Shown: positions 35,451 through 47,545 of the stretch, in pieces
How positions within the stretch are numbered: the first letter of the stretch is position 1
Layout: every line of letters starts with the position of its first letter
From: Cryptomeria japonica
Lineage: Eukaryota > Streptophyta > Pinopsida > Cupressales > Cupressaceae
Assembly: GCF_030272615.1 (NCBI RefSeq)
Contig: NC_081415.1
Span: forward strand, 418,329,757 to 418,393,756
DNA: 64,000 nucleotides
Direction of reading: 5' to 3'
Made by a program: the position numbers and the translations under genes
The notes under the pieces: model-generated
What the model was told of the DNA's origin: nothing
Databases searched by the model: none
Seen by the model: only the letters and a program-made list of their open reading frames with translations

Positions 35451-38400
35451 ATGGCATTAGTATCTGGAATTGCTACCCCGCTGGTTGTGGAAATCAAGGG
35501 TAGGGCTCAACCCGTTTTCAAGAAACATCCTTTCAAATCAATCGAGGATGATCGGGAAGGAGCGTTTTCCTCTGTACCCTATGACGTTCTTCTTAATGAG
35601 GACGTTAGGGCATATATCCACTGTGATCTTGATGAACTCGACAACGCTGACATGTTGACCCTGTACAACAATCATCTGGCAAACAACTTGGGGAATCTCA
35701 AGCCGAAATATCAGCATTTGCAGGTCAAGGGTTTTTCTTAGTTCGTACACTTTCTAACATTTGATGAGAAAGAACGGATCCGATACATACTCAGCAGAAT
35801 TCAAGATGAATTTATGTGGTTGGATAAGCCTTACAAGATCACTAATCAAGCAATCTAGGTCGTGACTTGTTTGAGCACATCCGGTGAAGTTTCTAGCTTA
35901 AGGAAAATATCAAACAACACTGTGATTGCTGCCATTGGTTCTCAATTTGACAGCAGAGCTATGATAATCAATAACATTTTGTTGGAGCATGATGTCAAGT
36001 TTGCATCAATGGTCATTGGATATAAAGTATACCAGTCAAGCAGACAAAACTTTGTCTGTGGTACAACAATGTACTCTGCCTATCAGATGTTGAAGGAGGA
36101 TAAGAGGTATGATTTATGTACAGTTCTCTTGAATGAGTTACTGAACAATTTGAAGAAGATTAAACAAGACAAGAAGCACACCTTTAAGTTTGGAACCCTT
36201 ATTATCTGTTTGGCCCTATATTTCATGAATGAATCCATGGTTTTCAAGGAAAGGTCCAATGGGCCTATGACAATCCGGTTTCTATGCAAATCAAGGAAGG
36301 GATTATGGGGATTGGTGATGGCACAATGCGGATATCCACTCTGTGGGGTTATTTCAAAACTTTTCAAGCTACAATGAAGAGTAGAGAAAGAATCCCAAAA
36401 GAGACAGTGGAGAAGTATGAGAAAACAATTTGCTTCATGGTTGATAAAGACAAATGTCTAATGGATGTCGTTGAGCCAAGGATTGTGTGGATTCTTCCAA
36501 TGGGTTATGAAGTTGATGCTGCTACCCTTGATGCCTATGCTCAACATATGTTGAGTCAGCCGATTGATAATAAAGAAGGAAGATTCGACACCTTCAAGGA
36601 AAAGGATATAGAATTGTACAAGCAGTTCACAACACCTGCAAGGAAGAGAAAAGTATCTAAGATGGCTGAGGAAGTGGCAGTGCAGATGGGATTTACCTGA
36701 GAGGCGGTGAAGCAAGCAAGGGAGAAACATGCTCGGATGGAAGCTAAGGAGGAATCCAAAAAGCCTAAGGCCGAACCGGTTCCCTCTAAAGCCAAGCCAA
36801 AAGAGACCAAGTCTGCCCCTACTCCAGTAGTACCATTATCAGGACAAAGCTCATCCAGAAAGGGAATTTTGAAGCAAAAGCAAAAGCCTAAACGAACCTA
36901 TGTTGTTGTATCTCTGGTAGCATTTGAGACCGAATCAAATGAAGAAGTAGATAAGGTTAAGAAGAAAGGAGAGTTTGTCAGAGTTGTGAGGAAACCACAG
37001 TCCGGTGGAGCCCCACAGAGAAAGAAAGCTAAATTTGAACCTACGCTTACCAGAAGACCCAAGAGGGGAAGGAAGATTAGAACTCAACTTGATAAAGATC
37101 TTGAATCCAGTGATCAACAAGGCAAATATACATTTTTTCCTCCAATGACAACATATCAATTGATTGATGAGATAATTGTTGATGGAAATTTGAAACATAT
37201 TGGAGCATATTATGAAAATCTTGTTGAGGTAGATAAGAGAAAAGTTGAGGAAGCAGTTGTTTTGTATTTACATAAATATAGCAAAACATTGATTGAGCTG
37301 GAGCGGAGCATCCCTAAAGATCTATACAATATTATTGATGTGAGGAGATTGACTGCTAACAAAATAGATAAGGAAATGAAAGAAAGAGAATTGATTAATG
37401 TTTGCACCTGTATCTCCCAAGATGAAGCCAAAAGGCTCATTGAGGAAGCAAATAAGAAGGAATTCAGAAGTAGAAACAAGGTGAACAGGTTGATGATTGA
37501 CAGGGTTGAAGAGGCGAGGAAGGAAACTGAGGATATCTGGAGAAGAATCATGAAGAAAAATCCCTGGTACAGTGATGCAGTTCAGACTTCCCATCCGAAA
37601 GTAAAGGAAGGTGTCTTCGGTGATCTAAAGGATGAAACTAAGACCGAGGAGCATCTAGAAGACCAAGAAAATATATCACTTGATGCTAAGATTAGTACAA
37701 ATCCTCTGGTGGTAGATAATGTTAGAGAAGTTCCCGAGATTCAAAAGGATGATATTCTACCAAGTGGAAACACCGGTGCACAAGATAAAGGGGATGGTGC
37801 TGAGGTAAAGGAGTTTGAGAAGTCAGAGGTGCTAGATGTAGAGGTAGATAAAGGGAAGGGAGTTGTTGATTCAACAATTAACACTCCTTTAGTCACAAGG
37901 ACCCTACCCCAAATCTCTATCAATCTTGATGGTCCTCTAGATCTTGGACAAATGTCTCCTACTGAAAAGCTAATGCTTGTAGCAGTTGTACAAGCTCAGG
38001 CCAGTCAGGATCTAGTCAAATTAGAATTCGAAGACAAAAAGCTTATTTTGATGTCTGTTGATGTGTTACAAAAGGTGGTTTTGTGTGTGCAACTAGATCC
38101 CAATTCTAGCCCCTTCGGTAAATTATTACAATTGATTAACAATGTAAATATCAATTTTGATTCTTTGAAGAAGTCTACTACTAAGCGAGTATTGGATAGA
38201 TTCAACGAAGTAAGAATGCAAATATTCTAAAAAATGATAGAAGATGACAGAGTAAGATTGAATAAAGGTCTGCAGACTATTTCAGATACATTGGCTGAAG
38301 GCGGTAAAATATATAAGTCTTGTCTTATTTTGCCAAAGGTCACAATAGATATATACAAGCAAATAAGTGTTTGCCAAGGTAAACTTGCTGGTATTTCACA

Positions 38401-38707
38401 GTCTTTTGATCCTAATGTATCCCTAACCAATAGTGTAGAAGGGCAGATAATGGCTCTCAATGATCAGATCTCGAGCCTTAATGTAGATAAGGACAAAATT
38501 TTGAGGAGAGTTGGTGAACTCCGGATTTTGATTGCCCCTCGGCTGGACACCATGTTGAGTAATAAGGTTGATTGTATGAAGGCTATGGGACAACCTGTTC
38601 CATCTGGACTGAAGGACATTATAGTTTTGGATAACTTGAAGAGTGGGTGGGACACTCACCTAGGATTTTTCAAGACCATCTTTGCTGATATCTTCAAATA
38701 CTTGTAA
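35451..38707 (+). pseudogene. Duo2 ORF2: unrecognised ~1,085-codon protein
   Basis: The ATG at 35451 (MALVSGIATPLVVEIKGRAQ) matches the Duo1 start and precedes the shared FKKHPFK. Frame 3 holds to about 36290, then frame 2 to 38707. Stops occur only near 35740, 35858, 36698 and 38228. Domains: an N-terminal globular part (residues 1-330) with YILSRIQDEFMWLDKPYKIT and VKFASMVIGYKVY; a Glu/Lys segment; a basic, Pro/Lys-rich linker (36707-37090) with nuclear-signal-like KRGRKIR; a helical part (37140-37540) with KEFRSRNKVNRLMIDRVEE; an acidic stretch (37600-37860); and a helical C-terminus ending KTIFADIFKYL. No catalytic motif of a polymerase, integrase, protease or nuclease was recognised. Confidence 0.85.
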
Positions 38708-38943
38708 AGTCTTTGGTAGATATCTCTGTATATAAGTTTTGGACAACACCCCATCTTTGGCATTGTTGTCAAAGGGAGAGAGTAAAGGTGAAAAATGTAT
38801 AGTAGAAGAGTGTAATGTACAGAGCATGTTACAAGTTTTAGAATTCTTTGTCTAAGGGGGGGCCTTAACAATTTTGATCTAGTGTATAGGTTTCAACACA
38901 ATCATTTTTCACGAGTGTTGCCATCAATGTCGAAGAGGGAGAT
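38708..38943 (+). other. Duo2 3' untranslated region with two purine tracts
   Basis: AAAGGGAGAG lies at 38771-38780 and GAAGAGGGAGA at 38932-38942, the latter abutting the 3' LTR. Both follow a CATYRATGTC-like segment, as in Duo1. Confidence 0.8.
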
Positions 38944-39860
38944 TGTTGGCAACTGACACTCATATGGAGGATATCAAAACGCTTCTTGAGATTACTATCT
39001 GGTAATCACGGATCTTGATATCCAGAAGCAGATATCAACCGGTAGCCAGTTAACTGGTATTTCAGGTTGAGCATAGCAGTTTTGGTCCAAAAGCTTTTTG
39101 GTGATTGCAGTGTTATGAATCGTGCATGGGATGATTGGGTTAACATAGAGACATCATTTTATCATTGATTTGGTGATCCACAATTTTTTTTGATGATCCC
39201 ATCAAGCCGACTCATGATTACACGTTACATCAATAGGTCGACTTGATAAATGATTGTTTTGTGATTGCGAATATATAAGACTAGTGCAGAAGATCTTTTT
39301 GGTGTGTGGTATGATTGATATACGAGAAAGTGGTGATTGAGAATCCTTTATAGCACCGTTTCACGTGCGCATTCTTGATCCGGTAGCTGACTGAGACAAG
39401 AAATAAAGCAGAGTTGCAGAGCAGATACAGTCAGAGATTTAGCACTTAACCGAAACTCATCCATGCATTGTTAGATGTTATTTTGGAGTTCTTTCATTTC
39501 ATTTCATTACTGTAATTGATCAGTAAGGCAGTGAGTCTTCTGGGGTTGTAGCCCTTATTGTAATTGAGCAGTGAGTTCTAGACAGTGTTCCTAAATGCTT
39601 GTGCATTCCCCCTCATGTAGTATTGTTTTGCTACTGGTCATAGTGGAATAATATTGTGGGTTCAAATCCCACCGTGGTTTTTCCCATTTGGGTTTCCACG
39701 TAAAAAAAACTTTGGATTTAGGATTTTATGGTTGGTTGTTTTGAGTTTCTGCATTTCAGTTTCATGCTTATGCTTCCCGTGGTTTAAAGTTAAATTACAA
39801 CAATTGATAACCGGTAGAATACTGATTCACCCCCCCTCTCAGTGTTCCTTGATTCCAACA
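38944..39860 (+). repeat. 3' LTR of Duo2
   Basis: 917 bp, TGTTGGCAACTGACACTC to GATTCCAACA. It is shorter than the 5' copy mainly by a missing segment near its start (5' positions about 32910-32940). Confidence 0.92.
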
Positions 39861-39865
39861 CTTAA

Positions 39866-42800
39866 AAAATCCACAAAAGAGGGTTGGAATTGAAGGTAAG
39901 GAGTTGATTTTGCTCCTAAAACTGCCCTTAACTGATTGGTCAACCCACTTGGGCCTTCAAATCAGGTTCATAACTGTTGTTCTTACCTGAAAATCTCCCC
40001 AAAAAGTGGGATTTTGACTTGGGACGCCCCCCTTGACTTGCATTTAAATTTTGAACTTGGCGGTATTGATAAGTAATTTGAATTTGAAATTCAAATTGAA
40101 GACAATGTCTTTGCAAACTTGATTTGATGACCATATACTCTTATCATTGACATACTTGAGTTCTTTATATATCTTTTAAAGATCGTGAACAAGGTATTCA
40201 ACCATAAAGACATCAAGATGTCATCTTATCTCTGTCATCCTCTACTCCTTGTTCAGTATCAAAACTATCTTCTAATATTTGGCCTGTCGAAGGATCCTTG
40301 GCTGCAATATTTACTGTGACTGAAGGTCTTATGGTCTTCTAGATGCTACAATATGACTAAATTTTGGTTGTCTCTAGTGTTATATGAGGTCTTGGCCCGC
40401 TCTAAAGGACTGTAATAATTTGACCTCCTTTTTCACTGCCCTTATATGTTTGCTTTCTGATCACTGTCATGGCTATGATCTTTTCTGCACTAGTCTCATG
40501 ATTACAACCTTTCACATTCAATAGCACATGACTGTTCTTTATTCTATGGTTGTCCTTTCTCCAATCCATATAAAACCCCGCCCTTTTGCCACTTAAAAAT
40601 GACTGCAACAACAAACTCTTTTCAATGCCTTTCAATTGCATTCTCTGTCTTCTCATACTGTCAAAGATTTCCATTTGAATGGAGGATGTTGGCATTTTTG
40701 TGGTTTGATGATTGCCATAATACTGTGAAGATTGCTCTGATAGAAATTAGGAGAGCCCACTCTATCACATCCAAACATGCAATCTTCATACAATCTTTTT
40801 TTATCAGCATATATGATATGTGGACTATTTGTCTTTAAGAAATCAACACCTTTCATATGATCTGTGTAGATACACTTCTTTAGTATCTATTCCTTGTGAT
40901 GCTTCAAAGGTATGACTGCTTTCAAATGGATTGTGTTGAGGCTTGGGATCTGCTATGGAGATTTGTGGTTCATTTTGTAGCTCTTTGTGATTGTCTAGGG
41001 CTGCTTTCTTGAATCTCTGGATTGAGATCTCTGCATCTAGGCTCTGTTTTTACCTCCTTCAATGTATGTACCTTTACTCATGCTCTGGGTGAGATGACTC
41101 CTTGAGTTCTGTCTATTGGACACTGCTACATTCTATTTTTTTTATTGTTATTGCTCTTTGGTACAAAACCCCTGTGATTGCATCTTTACATGAGTGTCCT
41201 TTTGACATAATGATTTCTATGTATGCATCCAAGGCTAACAAGACTGCAACCTTAGCTTATATCTTATTTGATAGGTGGCTGCACTGAAAGGTTATTTGAC
41301 AGTGACTGCCCTCTAGTCCTTAAGGACTACAAATTCACTGCTATTGTCACTGTCATGGTTTCTATTGATCTTCTTTGATCACTGTGCTTTGCCCTTTACC
41401 AATCATTATTTTTGAATGATATGACTGCAGTCTCTGATTAAATCTGAGTCTTTGTTTTATCTTCCTTTATGTTCTCATACCCATACCTTTGACAGTCACT
41501 GCCTTTTGATCGACTCACCTGTGTCTTTTGTACTTTATCAATGTATTATTTGACCTCTATGACTGTCTTTAGTCTTCTTTAGATCACTTCTCTCTACTAA
41601 TGTCTTCAACCTTTCACCATTTTTTCACTAATCTTAATCATTATTGTGAATGGAGCTTTTTGTTTGACAGTCCCAATGTTGATCTCTACACACTGTATTC
41701 TTAGGACTGATTCACTGTGAATATGAATGTGGTCCTCTTCATCTAAGAATATTACTATGTACGGTACTCCAAACCCCTTTGTCATGGTTATGACATAGAT
41801 GTTGTCATCTGCTATTCATATGGCTTTAAGGTGTTGCTGTATACATATATTTAAGTGAAGGCTATCCTCTGAACAGTATGGCTCATGACTCTATATAAGA
41901 CTACTATTATCTTTTCTCATCATATTTGATGTTGTGTTTGCCTCAGATTGGATAGTGATCTCCATTATTGACAACAAAGACTGCTCTTGGACCTCATTCT
42001 TGGACTGCCCTAGACAAATGCTATGGTTTTGTGATCTCTTTGAATGCTACCCTAGAAATTATTAGCTTGAACTGTCAAATGATGCAACAACATCACAACT
42101 CTTGGATAACCTGTTCTTGTATTTTGAATCATGATTTGCTACTTATGGCAAAGTGAGAACTGCAACAGTATGTGCTTTCTGATCTATATGATGACTGTGA
42201 TTAATGTGTACAATGGACTGCATTATGACCTTTGACCACCCCAAATCCACTGTTGTTCAAAACCTTTAACACATAAAGGCTCTCTCTACCTTTATGCCCT
42301 TTTATACTTTTAGCAGTCTATGACTGTATTTTAGCTTCTAATGACTATCATCTCACAGTAGAATTGTGAAGCTCTGTCTTAACCTGGCTGCCTCCATATT
42401 CTGACCTAGTACTGACGATTGGGCTGCTCTCTTGTCAATTATCTTGTGACTTTTTGATGACTATCTCGTTCCTTATGGCTTGGACTGTTGTTTGTGTGCA
42501 AAACTCAAAATACCCTTTCACAATACAGGGTAAAGACAAAGGCTCATGTATACTCAAGGTAAATCATTAAATAATTAGAATATGTGAAGCATGCCAGTAG
42601 TATAAACATACATCAGGCTTTTCAACAATACTTATTGTGATTGCATTCACCATTTGCCTCAAAACGTGACCTTTGCCTATTTATCTCTTCATAATTGCTC
42701 AAACTATGAAGATGAAATAAAGAAGAGCTAAAACACTCACAAATCTATACTGTATGCGTGGATCTGTATTGCATGTCTCCGCGTGCCATGGAGCTGAACT

Positions 42801-43368
42801 ACTTGTGTGATTCTTCTCTTCATGTTAAAATCCTCAAAAGGTGGATAAACCCGATACAAACTTGCTCTAACTGCTGCTTCCACGTTGTTAGCTGAGACTT
42901 AACTCTTTGAAGTCGCCATTTTTGACTGGAACTCCTCATACTTGGCGGTCATGGAGAGCAAAGCACGAACCTAGGGCTTTTGTCTTTTGCAAATTGATAA
43001 CTCCTTGTAAACCCGTGGTATTCTCTTCTAACTCCACCTTACTTAGGTTTGATCATTTGATGGTCAATAGATGCATCACGATTTTAAGTTCAAAAGAAAG
43101 ATAAACCTAGAACCACGTAGTCCCCCACAAAAGCCCCTTTTGTTGAAAATTTCACAATAAATAAAATGAGAATAATGTCCACTTTTGAAATTTCAAAGAG
43201 AAAACAAATTGTAACTTAAATGAGACAAATAAGGTACCCTTTTATACCTAAGAATTGAAAGCAAAACTCAAAATTGACTAACAACTCCACCATAAAAACA
43301 ACCAACACAAGACACCTCAAAATAAATCCATAATTGCAATTAAGGCATAAAGCCAAAATTGGATTACA
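39866..43368. other. right part of BigLTR, rich in GACTG/CACTG words
   Basis: No gene. About 40300-42500 has GACTG, CACTG or CAGTC every 50-90 bases (for example TGACTGCA, TCACTGTCATGG, GACTGTC), far more than in the flanks. Short ORFs are open by chance. A G/C-run CCCCCACAAAAGCCCC (43122-43137) stands out near the right edge. Confidence 0.55.
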
Positions 43369-43482
43369 GTAATAGTGCATATAAAATGAAACACACACAC
43401 AATGCATAAAACCAAAATATTTTTTTATTTTTTCTTGTTTTGAAATAAATGAACATGCAAATCTGAAAATGCAATGTAAGAA

Positions 43483-43499
43483 GGTCGAGTTCACTAAAA
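43483..43499 (-). other. primer-binding site of TatA (minus strand)
   Basis: Minus strand TTTTAGTGAACTCGACC abuts the LTR end. TatC has TTTTTGGTGAACCCGAC at the same place, so this is a decayed copy of the same site. Confidence 0.75.
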
Positions 43500-44985
43500 T
43501 GTAATTGATGAAAAATTAGGGTTTCATAAATTATGCTTTGTAAATTAAGAAATAACCTAACTTTCACATGCATCACATTAAAAGGAGGATGAACTCAATA
43601 GATCCAACCTCAATTTTATTAGGAAGAGGGTTGAATGTTGATTGAATTCTTATTCCCCTTTTGTTTGAGTTGAAAATGTAATTGAAAAGATGTAAATTGA
43701 ATGCCAAACCTAGGGTAAGAAGGTGCATGCATGAACTATCAACTTGGACTGATTATGCTAACCAATAGTGAAACATAAACTTCACAATAGGCACATAAAT
43801 AGAAAGGGAATATGACTTTGCACTTGTAGTTAAAATCTGAAGTTTAATTGATAGGACTAGGGCACCCAACACCCTGGTCTTTTGAGTTGTGGTTTGAAAG
43901 TCTGAATCCTAGTGTAGTTTGTAAGACACCTATCAAATTTGGACATGTTCTAGGAGGACCATGGCGCCAAAGCACCTTGGTACAAGCACTTTTTGATGAA
44001 ATTTGGCTAGATGCTCTATTTCTGGGTCTTGGTGTTGTTCTGGTCTTCCTGGCTCCACTAGATACTTGTAGCTGCACACAAGAGGAAAGAAAGGGGGGTT
44101 GTGGATAGGGTTTGCCTTAGGTCAAAAATTGGGTTTAGAATTAACCATAATTGAAATAAAAATTGAATTTAAAGCGTGCCTTTTGAGGGTAGAGGCAAGA
44201 CTTAGAATTGAAATACTTAAATGTAGATGATTATACCTTCAATAGGTGATGCAATGTTCTTAGGATAAGTCTTGCATGTGTTGATGCAATAACATGGTAA
44301 ATCACATAAAATAAACCATGAAATCATAATTGAAACATAATATGAAGATGCCTTGATGTAGTTTGTTGCTCTTTGAATAAGGTATGCTCTTGAGGGAGAA
44401 GAATTGCTCATGAATTGATGATAATGTTAGCAGAAGATGTCATGTTTAAAATGAATCAAGAGGGATGCCTTATATAGGGATTGATAATTAAAATCACCAT
44501 TAGGTCGACGTAGAATTGATGTATTTTAACACGGAGTGAGATTTGAATTAGAAAAAAAACTGTCAAATTATCCTCCTGAAATTCGAGCAAAAAAGTGTCG
44601 GACCAAGTAGAAGAGATTTTCCTTGGCCCTATCAACTTTTTTTTTGAATTTCTAGGGATGTGAGATAATAGGGATCTACTGTCGAATAGAGCTTGGTGGC
44701 TCAAACCATAATGCATAGGTATGCAAAATATGCTTTGAGAGTTGAAATTGGGGTAAGATTAAGGATACATCAGGATAAAATGATAAAGGGCACACCTATA
44801 ATTAAGGGCCCAAATAGGAGTGTGATGATGTAATAAAGTGGAATAAGAGCCAAAATATTGAATTAAATATTAATTAATTACAACAAAGGTCCTATAGTAC
44901 ATAGAGGAAGGGTAATACTAAAATAGGTGCTAGGAGAGTGTGAAATTGGATACACTAATAAAGGTGTACAATTTATGATGCTATA
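43500..44985 (-). repeat. 5' LTR of TatA (minus strand)
   Basis: 1,486 bp. On the minus strand it starts TATAGCATCATAAATTG (TatC: TGTAGCATCRTAAATTG) and ends AATTACA before the primer site. Much of it aligns with the TatB 3' LTR in opposite orientation (44960 to 44100 with 47556 to about 48420). Confidence 0.85.
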
Positions 44986-45961
44986 ATATTCCTAGAGAAT
45001 CACTTGGTATAGTCATATTACCTATCAAACTAGGACCTATGAATTTACCTACTCGTGTTTATGCCATGCCCAACAATCTTAGTTACAACCTTCTTCTAGG
45101 TAAACTGTAGATTCATGCTATGAAAGCAGTCCCTTCTACTCTTCATTGCACAACCAAATTTATATATAACAATGAACTTTACACAATCAAGGCTAATCCT
45201 AATCCTTATGATTTTTTCATGATGAAGTAGGATGCATTTCTCCCTTTAATACTATGATTCCTTCAACAACACAATCTCCTATCAATGATGCTTCCTTAGC
45301 AAGGAATTGGGGTACATTAGACTTTACGCCTTCCTTGAATGGGTATAAGATCCCTCAATATAAGAATGAAGCCTTGAAGGAGACTTGTGTGTCATTTATT
45401 CAAGCTTATTCTAAATCAATTCCCACGTCTCTTTCCAACACATGTCTTGATGATAATGGGGGCTCTTTAGACTTTGACATTAAGAATGAACCCTCTCCTC
45501 TAGCCATTTCGACACATATATTTCATTCTACACATGGATACAATGGACATGGTTTAGGATGTGTACAACAAAGTTTTGATGGTCATGAGAAATCTACATC
45601 ATACTTTTCCAGTGAAGGTCTAGGTTTCCAAAGACCTCCTCTATTGGCGTCCCCTCCCCCATTGTCTAATACATCTATGTTTTCTTACAACTTCTCATCA
45701 CAACAAGAGAGTATTTTGTATGAGCTCCTTGAAGCCAACTTGATTGCTCTCCTTTTAAAAAATAAAAGAAAGAATCATAAGAAAAATCAACATTATCCTT
45801 CTTTTTGCAAGTATCATCAAATCCATGGCCATTCCACCAATGAATGTCATGATTTAGTAGATAAAATTCAGAAATTTATTGTAGCAATTATCATTCAAAT
45901 ACTTAATGAATATAAGTTGGATTCTCATCTTATTCCTTGCACGCAACATTTAAGTTCCTAA
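44986..45961 (+). pseudogene. TatB protease end followed by an ORF with a zinc-knuckle-like motif
   Basis: First comes LPIKLGPMNLPTRVYAMPNN, then LLLGKL*IHAMKAVPSTLH (near 45100), the C-terminal signature of Tat/Athila-type retroviral-like proteases. After stops near 45109 and 45228 an open stretch of 235 codons (45254-45958) follows. It begins with polar, Ser/Pro-rich sequence (GTLDFTPSLNGYKIPQ) and ends with FCKYHQIHGHSTNEC (near 45808) and a helical tail. In TatC the equivalent C-H-H-C motif precedes the protease, so its place after the protease here is odd. Confidence 0.75.
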
Positions 45962-47545
45962 AATGGTGCCCTCACTATGTGACATTGCTAGCTTATTTAT
46001 TGGGGGCTCACTGTTATTCATGGTGGTATAATTTTAGGAGAAATCATACTTATGTAGAAACATAATAGCATTAGGTAGCAACATAATAGAATTGCTATTC
46101 TTGTCACCACACTTGGGGGTCAAGAATGGTCTTTCAATCATTCTTTCTTTTCAAGGATTCACTTTTCCTTTGTTGAGTTGCATCTTTTCATAATATGATG
46201 TCATTTATTGCATAGAATTCTCCTTCATGTGAGTGCATGCGTGTTCCCTGTTTAGGACCTATTCTTCCTTGAAATGGTATGCCTTTTATGAATAATCTCT
46301 CCTTAGTGAATGTGTGCAATCCTTCACTAATAATCCACTTTTTTTTCCTAAACATTGAAAAAGGTGTGTATTCTTACTTCCCTTCTCGATTCCAATATGT
46401 CATCTTTATTAAGGATCTCGTCTACTCTTGGAGGTGGGTATCTTTATGCAAAGATCTCTTCCTCCTTTGTCAATCATACATCCCTCAAAAGGATCCCTTT
46501 ACATTTGTTGCATGATATCTCTTTTACAATTGTCTCTTCCTAGCTTAAAGAAATCAAGCCTATATCGACATCTTTCTTCCTATCTTTGAATGCATGCATT
46601 GTTGTTTAGTAGATATTTCCTTGGTGTTGAAGGTGGGTATCCTTGTTTTTATCTGCCTTAAGACATCAACATATAATTATATTGACATCTTAAGGGAGGC
46701 ATATATGCAGCCTTCTAATTGCATTTCAACTATTGATTATAAATTTGGGATTGTTTCATACTCATGTTTCATCCCTATTTTTCTTCATGCTTGATCCTCA
46801 TCTTATCTATCATTTATGGGATTGTCGCATCTTCATGCTTCATCCTTATTTTATGTATCATTCCTCTTATACAAAGTATACATTCTCAAAACTAGACCTA
46901 ACTCTTATACGAGATGCTTCATTCTCGAAACTAGACACATCGTTTTTCAATTGCATGTCTTATACAAGTTGTTGCATGCTCGAAACTAGACCAAAGTCTT
47001 ATATGAGATGCTTAACTCCTGAAACTAGATGACATTTTAGCAATATGAGTGGAACTAGCATAACATAACTTTCTAGACTATTCTGAATCTTCCTTCCTAC
47101 ATGAATCACCTAGCATAACACAACTTGCTAGCTCATGGAATCCATGTTTCCTCTCCCTCTCTCACGAACCCATAGCATAACACACTTTTCTAGTGTTGGA
47201 TCATGGTTTATTATTCTTTCAATTGGTGTACACCCTTGTTCTTTCTATAATTCCACTTGTCCTCTTGCAACAACATGCTAGGAATGATATTAGCGGTTGA
47301 TACATTTTCATTATCAAGGTCTCTTCAACTAGTTGACTTTAAACTTTGTTTTTTAGTACTAACATTGTTTTTGAGTATACTTGAAGGTTACTTTCATGGA
47401 TTGATAGGATTCTATGCTTGGGGGCTTGGCCATCCTTTGAAATTATTCTATCACTAGTTTGTCTTGCTCTTAGATGCTCCATCTCTTCATTTCTACTTTA
47501 TTGAGAGTATGACTGTAAGATCATACTCGGCTAAATGGGGCTAAA
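45962..47545 (+). other. TatB 3' untranslated region with degenerate tandem repeats
   Basis: No gene. The first 400 bp match TatA's 3' region. About 46880-47040 repeats (C/T)TCGAAACTAGAC and TCTTATAYGAGATGCTT several times. About 47050-47190 repeats CTAGCATAACA(C)AACTTTCTAG three times. The purine tract ends at 47545. Confidence 0.6.

Larger units (their letters stand above)
32878..39860 (+). mobile_element. Duo2: best preserved two-ORF non-autonomous LTR retrotransposon
   Basis: 6,983 bp, TSD CTTAA (32873-32877, 39861-39865). LTRs of 950 and 917 bp have ends (T/C)GTTGGCAA and TTCCAACA. It has an intact primer site, ORF1 with four zinc-knuckle units, ORF2 of about 1,085 codons with one frameshift and four stops, and two purine tracts. 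No pol domain is present. It is the reference copy for the family in this window. Confidence 0.92.
32023..43368 (-). mobile_element. BigLTR: LTR-type insertion in TatA, carrying Duo2
   Basis: The plus-strand left end TGTTGTCACATGG...TTTGCACCC resembles the QLT LTR start (TGTTGTCAC...TTTGCACCC). The right end is GGATTACA. GTAAT flanks both sides (32018-32022, 43369-43373), and removing the insert joins the TatA primer site and leader to its ATG within about 0.2 kb. Net of Duo2 it is about 4.4 kb with no coding domain and no internal LTR pair, so a very long solo LTR is the simplest reading. The right boundary rests on a 5-bp match and could be wrong. Strand is assumed from the QLT likeness. 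Confidence 0.5.
2157..44985 (-). mobile_element. TatA: Tat-like Ty3/gypsy element, minus strand, twice interrupted, 3' LTR missing
   Basis: Read on the minus strand the order is: 5' LTR (44985-43500), primer site (43499-43483), a short leader, a gag-protease ORF (31999 down to 29404 and beyond), and a 3' region (3150-2157). Duo1 (TSD AGTAA at 3146-3150 and 29399-29403) and BigLTR (TSD GTAAT at 32018-32022 and 43369-43373) interrupt it. Without them the element is about 5.2 kb. Its right edge abuts TatB protease sequence, so TatA inserted into TatB. The 3' LTR is not in the window; the chromovirus relic takes its place. Assignment to the Tat branch rests on the protease-proximal motifs and on shared LTR starts and primer site with TatC. 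No reverse transcriptase or integrase was seen. Confidence 0.75.

Noticed and set aside
37210-37551. Minus-strand ORF opposite Duo2 ORF2
   Set aside because: Same shadow effect; the plus strand carries the conserved frame.
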